Below, piece by piece: positions 58,810 through 64,000 of a DNA stretch of 64,000 bases. The stretch spans positions 55,840 through 119,839 of the forward strand of contig CAUYLG010022183.1 in assembly GCA_963573385.1 (NCBI GenBank). Direction: 5' to 3'. This DNA comes from Cacajao melanocephalus (Eukaryota > Chordata > Mammalia > Primates > Pitheciidae). The first letter of the stretch is position 1; every line of letters begins with the position of its first letter. Both the position numbers and the translations under genes were made by a program. The notes beneath the pieces were generated by a model that made no database searches, was not told the origin of the DNA, and saw only the letters and a list, made by a program, of their open reading frames with translations.

Positions 58810-61082
58810 GAGGGGTAAGGGACCTGGGGTATTTATGTACCAACGCTGGGTCGTTGAAGAAGTCCATTTGAGAACTACTCAAAAGGAATCAATTTCCTGG
58901 CAATTTTGGTGAGTCACACAGGCAGGACAGTGGGCTCTGGTAACAAGACAAAGCCCACAGGCTAGGCAGCTGCTGGCATTTGGCAGTGGGCCAGTGTCCC
59001 CAAAGTCTAAGGGTGAGGCGACATGGGTGGAATGCCAACAGCATCTGCTATACAGATAGCCCACTGCTGGCATTCCTTCTGCTACCTAACAAGTCGCTAG
59101 TTTTGCCAATGAAAACTCATTCTGATGTTTACTATATATGAATTAGGAAAGTCTCATGTGTTGATTGCAACACCATTGAAGGCATGCTTGCAGAAACTAC
59201 CTCTGTAAGTTAGCTATTCTGGTCTAATGTCAGCCAAACACTCTTGGAGTGGGAAGTCTCTAATAGGAAACTGATGGCCCCTAAAGCTGAAGCTTTAACT
59301 ATCACATACATGTAATCACATGGTCTATGCTCAAATCATTTAAAGTGAATTACAGACATTATCATACCTGCCATCCCCGAGCCCTTTTGTCAGAGGACCT
59401 CATCCTACTCAGTCACTGTGTGAGGAAATAAGGCTCAGGTTCCCTCCAACATACCACCAGCACCTGGAGGAACCTGGTCTCTTTCCTTAAAGAGTCTCAA
59501 GCAGTCTTTACCTCTCTTCCATTTCTCTTTCTCTTAAAATCCTTGAACTCCAAGTATTCTCCTCCATTTCCTTATGCCCAGCCCCGCCATCCCCTGCAGA
59601 CCCCCTCCCCCAACATAGATGCATCCTTTGAATAATTATTTTCAATGGCTTTAGGTTTCTCTAAAAGCCACAGGCTGGAATTGCATTTTGTATCCTGTGT
59701 CTTAATGGCAGGGATTGTAGTTTTCCACAATTCCACACAAAGTCCCTGAGGCAAAGGAGCACCCTGTTTGTCTTCCTGTGAGAGGATGAGGAGAAGGAAA
59801 AAAACCTAGAGCAGCAAGATCGAAGTGAAAATTAATATTTTAATAAATTATTCTGCCACATTTGTGTAAAACTTGCATTCTGTGGTTTCATTTTTCAAAA
59901 AGGTAATTTTAAAACACATAAATAGATTGATACGACCACAGCATATTTATTTACCATCTGTTGGCTATCTCCTATGTTTTTGGATCTATGGCAAGATCAG
60001 TGTATATATTATGTCATCAAATTTTCATGTATATTATGTGAAACATGATTATCCCCTTTTTACAGATAAGGAAACTGATTTTCATAGGGATTCTTTAAAA
60101 ACCCATTTTTTATTATTACAAAAGAAATTCACTGACAAGAAAATTAAAAAGCCTTCCTCAAAATAGAAATCATTATTATCCTGTATCCATACATGATAAT
60201 TTATACTATTTTGATTATATCATGCCCATATTTTTTTCAATGTCTATTTGCACATATATTTTGAAAAACAAAATTAGGTTCTTTCAGTAGCAATCTTTTT
60301 TATTTATCCTCTGAGAATGCCGAAGGGCGATTTTCTGACATGGATTTTCTTGAGCTGGAAACTAAATCTTCACCAGGGCAATCCAAAAGCATGCAGGCTT
60401 CAAATCATTCATGGTGTGAAGAGATGTATGCTGAAAAGGGGAGCGGGAGCAGCTTAATTGTGCAATTTTTGTGGGTTCTTTGTAAAACTCTTGGTCTGCA
60501 GCTTACAAAAAACCTTTGCCTGGTTTGCTAAATAGCCCTACTTACTTGGCCTGGGATCTTCCATCTGATTGAGCATCCCCAATTTGGATTGCGTTACTTT
60601 AAAATTTGAGGCTATTCTCATTGGTCATCTGGGACCATAGCAAAAATCCATACGTTTTATTCTTCCACTTTTCTACTTTGTGAAATACAGACTAGTTTGA
60701 GAACTCTTAAGAAGAAAACAACATTTTTAGAGTCGCTCTCAAAGGCTAAAAGCAAAGAAAAGAGAACCCTTCTGGAGTCTTCTCATCAAGCTCCCCCGCA
60801 AGCCCACAATTGTCTCAGGTTTGAGTCCCAGCTGAGTGAGCATATTCCCTGACTGGGGTAAAGACAGGGCTTGGCGTCTTCCCAGCCCTTTTTATTGTGA
60901 TGGCAGGCTGAGACCAGCCACTGTTGGAGAGGGAGAAATGGGGAGGACCAGGAAAGCCATGCAATGGGGAGTGGGTGGCTTCACCCCTGGCAACCAGGCT
61001 CTCTGTGGCTGCAGCTTTTTTCAGACACTCTCACAGCCATCCTCCCCTGCTTGTTCCCTTGTTATGGACCACAGCCTAGGCT
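58810..61082. other. unique DNA with a MIR remnant
   Basis: About 2.3 kb. A diverged inverted MIR piece is likely at 59985-60085 ('attatccccttttta', 'agataaggaaactga'). Nothing else recognised; open frames 59873-60166 and 60836-61096 show no domain. Confidence 0.45.
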
Positions 61083-61195
61083 GTGAATCCTGTTAGGGTA
61101 AGGACTGCACCAACCTAATAAGTCCCCAGACCCTAGCAGTGTTCAAAGCATGCATATTGAATGAATGAATGCGTAAATGAATGAATGAATGAATG
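61083..61195 (+). mobile_element. L2 3' end with (GAAT)n
   Basis: 'gttagggtaaggactgcac', 'ccagaccctagcagtgttca' and 'catattgaatgaatgaatg' are an L2 3' terminus. The terminal repeat is expanded to about nine GAAT units. Confidence 0.7.
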
Positions 61196-61764
61196 ATCTG
61201 ATTTCCATAACACTAAGGCATTTCCCAGAGGCAACAAGGCCCTTTAACTTTCAGTGAGCCAAATGCACACTGGATTTATTTCACAATATCTACTCCTATG
61301 GAAACAGAAGTCCCAAAACTAGACTTAAACAAACCCCTTTCCACAAAGCCAGACTTAACTAGCCAGGGCCAGAAACCCTTGTAATGCTTGACTTCTCTCT
61401 TTCATTCCCCCATGTCCAATTTGCCACTGCAACCTCAAAAGGGGGGCTCATATCTGGCCTCTGCTTGCTTAACAATCTCACTTAGCAACTTTAGCCAAGA
61501 CCCTCATCCAGCTCTTCCATCACTGTGAGATGTAACCAATCTTGGAGCAAAATGCTTCCATCAAAGGAAATTTTATACAAAAGTCAAAGGTGTAAAACTG
61601 ATGAAAATTGTTGCTGTGGGTAAAGGAAAAGGTGCCTAGCACACCTTACCACCCTAAACCTACTGTCGTGTGTAATCTTGGATTCTAGGGATGCACTTTG
61701 AAATCAATAGACCCAGTCTTCTGCATACCTGGTTTCCCTACCTCAGCTTGCTAAAATGAACATC
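61196..61764. other. unique DNA
   Basis: Nothing recognised. Confidence 0.5.
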
Positions 61765-62240
61765 TAATCATTCGAGGTTCCTGCTTAAAATCTTGTAGTG
61801 CTTCCTGTTATATATTGTAAATCCCTAGCTGGAATGCAAAGTCTTTCTTAACCTGGCCCCATCCTGCGTTTTCAGACTTATCTCTTGTGAAGTTACCCAG
61901 TGCTCCATGTTTTTAATTTCTTTAAATTTCTCACTTTTCTCTGAACACCCCAAGACTTTTCACAACCGCCTACCTTTGCATATGACATTTTCTCACCTGA
62001 GGAGTTCTTCACTTCCATTTTTGTGGTTCAAATTTGACATATTCTTCAGTGTCTACCCCAAAAACTGTTTCCCCCACTTATCCTTTCCTGGGGACTATAT
62101 ATGTTTCTTTTCTTTCCTATCAGATTGTGGTTTTCTTGGGGGCAGGAACTGTGTGTCATTCAACTCTGAACTCAGAGTGCCTAGCACAGTGCTTGGTACA
62201 AGAGCAAATCATCAATAAATGTTGGTTGAATAAGTTAATG
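61765..62240 (+). mobile_element. L2 LINE, 3' end
   Basis: 'ctgcttaaaatcttgtagtg', 'gcaaagtctttcttaacctg', 'gggggcaggaactgtgtgtc', 'gtgcctagcacagtgcttgg' and 'caaatcatcaataaatgttg' follow L2 to its 3' end. The 103-codon frame 61907-62218 is L2-derived and not a gene. Confidence 0.8.
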
Positions 62241-62757
62241 GATTAACAAATGCAAGAACAAATTATTGTTAGTTGAACCCATGAAAAATGGATTCCCAGA
62301 GAAGGTGAGACTCAAGCTGAATTCTGAAACACAGGAAGGTTTGGTATAAATGGAAACTACTTGAAGGATTTTAATCCACTGCTGACTTTGGCTGGACTGA
62401 GTCAGGATTATTACCCTGACTGGCCTTCATCAAGGAAACCTTGACAGGAACTGAGATAGGAGTCCCCAAGGTATTTATTTACCTATGTGAACCACCTAGG
62501 TAAAAGACATTTCCAGAGCGAACCTCATCCACTCTAAGCCATAGTCACTGTGCTAGTTATTATGTATCTCTTTCCCACCAGTCCTACACCCACTCATCCA
62601 TTTTATACTTTTCTCACCCCTGGGGATAGAATCTCCTAGCTCCCTTGCTAGCTGATTGCTGATTAGACTCTGATCATGGAAAGCACAGGCAGGCGATTTG
62701 AAGAGTCTCTCCCTGATCACATGTTTTTGGCAGGGGCTGTGCCATTCAACTACAGCT
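62241..62757. other. unique DNA
   Basis: Nothing recognised. Confidence 0.45.
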
Positions 62758-62948
62758 TCGTGGTGGGCAGAATAGGGCCCCCTCCTAAATGTTTGTGTGC
62801 TAATCCATGGAATCTGTGAATATGTTATCTTACATGGCAAAACAGACTTTGCAGATGTGATTAAGTTAAAGATCTTAAGATGGGAGATTATTCTGAATTA
62901 TCTGGGTGGGCCCAATGCAATCTTAAGCATGCTTACAAGAGGGAATCA
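62758..62948 (+). mobile_element. MLT1-type LTR, 5' part
   Basis: 'tggtgggcagaatagggccc', 'tgtgaatatgttatcttaca', 'ctttgcagatgtgattaag', 'tatctgggtgggcccaatgc' are the MLT1 5' half. It stops at an Alu; the remainder should lie beyond the window. Confidence 0.88.
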
Positions 62949-63085
62949 GGGCCAGGCACAGTGGCTCACACCTATAATCCCAGCATTTTGGGAGGCCGAG
63001 GTGGGCAAATCACTTGAAGTTAAGAGTTTGAGAGCAGCCTGGCCAACATGGTGAAACACTGTCTCTATTGAAAATACAAAAATTA
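62949..63085 (+). mobile_element. Alu left arm, cut by L1P
   Basis: 'gggccaggcacagtggctca' to the A-rich linker 'aaaatacaaaaattag'. An L1 5' end follows directly, so an L1 integrated in the Alu linker; the right arm should lie beyond the window. Confidence 0.92.
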
Positions 63086-63097
63086 GGGGATGGATAC

Positions 63098-63106
63098 AAG
63101 ATGGCC
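63098..63106 (+). promoter_or_regulatory. YY1 site of the L1 promoter
   Basis: AAGATGGCC near element position 13. This is the known YY1 site that directs correct L1 transcription start. It is intact by sequence; activity is not shown. Confidence 0.7.
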
Positions 63107-63697
63107 GATTAGGAGCAGCTCAGGATTGCAGCTTCCAGCGAAAGCACAGAGGGTGAGTGGATGTCGCATTTCCAGACTGATTTTTATTGCCCACAGACCA
63201 GGAGATTCCCAGGCAGAGGAGCCCCATGGGTCGCCAGTGTGGCTGTTTCGGCCTGCGCGACTGTTTTGGCCCATGCCCTGGCTCAGCTGTTTCAGCCTAT
63301 GTGGCATGGCATTTCCCCGAGGGCACCGTTTTAGCTGGTGATTGGAGCTACGGGAAGACAGAGTTGCTCATTCAACTGATAGAAAAGGGGACTGAAACAG
63401 GGAGCCAGGCCAGGAGAGACCCGGGCAAAAAAGCACCATGAATCTCAGCACGGCTGTTTCAGCTGGCACAGACACAGTACATCGCTGCACAGGAAATCAC
63501 ACAGATCCCGGTGCCTTTTCAACAGGCAACTGGAACCTGGGAGACAGTTGACCATTCGCTCTGAGGCAGGGAGCCAGGTGATCAGGCTCAGCTGGTCCCA
63601 CCCCCACAAAAAAGCAGTAATCTGAAATGCTCTGGATTGAGAGTTTCACAGCAAGCACAGCTGAACCAGGGACAGTCCAGCTCTGTGGGGGAGGGGC

Positions 63698-63830
63698 GTC
63701 TGCCATTACCGAGGCAGTCCACCACTACGGAGGTAGTCCACCATTGCTGTGGTAGCCCACCATTGCCTAGGTAGCCCGCCATTACAGGGAGAGTCTGCCA
63801 TTATAGAGGTGGGCCACCATTGCCGAAGCA
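63698..63830 (+). repeat. seven 19-bp units in the L1 5'UTR
   Basis: Seven consecutive units of exactly 19 bp (starts 63698, 63717, 63736, 63755, 63774, 63793, 63812) with consensus about g(t/c)cc(a/g)ccattgc(c/t)gaggta. Six of seven keep the word (t/c)(g/a)ccatt, a YY1-type core. Two plus one repeats of 'ggtagcccaccattgc' wording show stepwise duplication. Confidence 0.95.
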
Positions 63831-64000
63831 GTTCTAACTGTATCCGTATAAACAGGACTGCAGGGAAGTTCACATGGCAGCTGGGTGGAGCCCACAGCTG
63901 CTCAGCAAAGCCTCTGTAGGCAGACAGTGACTAGGCTGCCTCCTGGCAGGGCAGGGCAGCCCTGAAAAAAGGCAGCAGGACAACAGAAACTCATAAACAA

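Larger units (their letters stand above)
63086..64000 (+). mobile_element. L1P 5'UTR, runs off the window
   Basis: Begins with the L1 5' terminus ('gggatggatacaagatggcc'), then 'gcatttccagactga', 'gtgggggaggggcgtctgcc', 'ctgggtggagcccacagctg' and 'gcctctgtaggcagac', the order of primate L1 5'UTRs (an older L1PA or L1PB by wording). Since it starts at position 1 of the element it may be full length. ORF1 and ORF2 would be to the right. Coding capacity cannot be judged here. Confidence 0.88.

Noticed and set aside
63588..63782. Gly/Leu/Trp-rich minus-strand frame
   Set aside because: It is the translation of the 19-bp array and adjoining L1 5'UTR.

Overview
The window is mammalian, and specifically primate, chromosomal DNA, most likely human. 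The evidence is several Alu elements of the J and S types, primate-type L1 (an L1P 3' end and the 5'UTR of another L1P), and a dense older layer of MIR, L2, L1M, MaLR (MLT1/MST) and MLT2 elements at the divergence usual in primates. I find no convincing protein-coding exon, tRNA, rRNA, CRISPR array or operon. Open frames are short (up to 236 codons) and fall in low-complexity DNA, transposon remnants or unremarkable unique sequence. All family names and boundaries come from reading by eye, so boundaries carry an error of roughly 10-50 bp unless target-site duplications fix them.

Layout. 1-13 kb: mostly unique DNA with an Alu-split MLT1, an Alu-split L1M, MIR/L2 remnants, a CTCF-like motif near 1.44 kb and a pair of perfect octamer motifs near 12.18 kb. 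13.3-14.35 kb: a pyrimidine tract of about 470 bp leads into a GC- and CpG-rich segment with GC boxes and a splice-donor-like site. This is the only promoter/first-exon candidate in the window. 11.1-15.0 kb also holds a patchwork of local direct and inverted duplications. 15-30 kb: unique DNA with many MIRs, several MLT1 LTRs, and an Alu broken in the middle by an ERV LTR of about 760 bp. 30.4-36.3 kb: a nearly complete but decayed minus-strand L1M carrying a later Alu, a later L1P with a 33-bp target-site duplication, and an internal copy of its own ORF2.

36-58 kb: L2, L1M, MLT1A-like, MLT2A-like and other LTRs, with microsatellites in unique DNA. 58.0-58.8 kb: two MST-type LTRs back to back in opposite orientation. 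62.7-64 kb: a three-deep nest (MLT1, then Alu, then a full-length-type L1P whose 5'UTR runs off the window). That 5'UTR contains seven 19-bp units in exact register with YY1-like cores.

No new biological system is supported here. The signals most worth a second look are the duplication patchwork (11.1-15.0 kb), the 19-bp array in the L1 5'UTR, the pyrimidine-tract/CpG-island pair, the ERV LTR with a tandemly repeated promoter side, and a few repeat-free segments that could be conserved non-coding elements.
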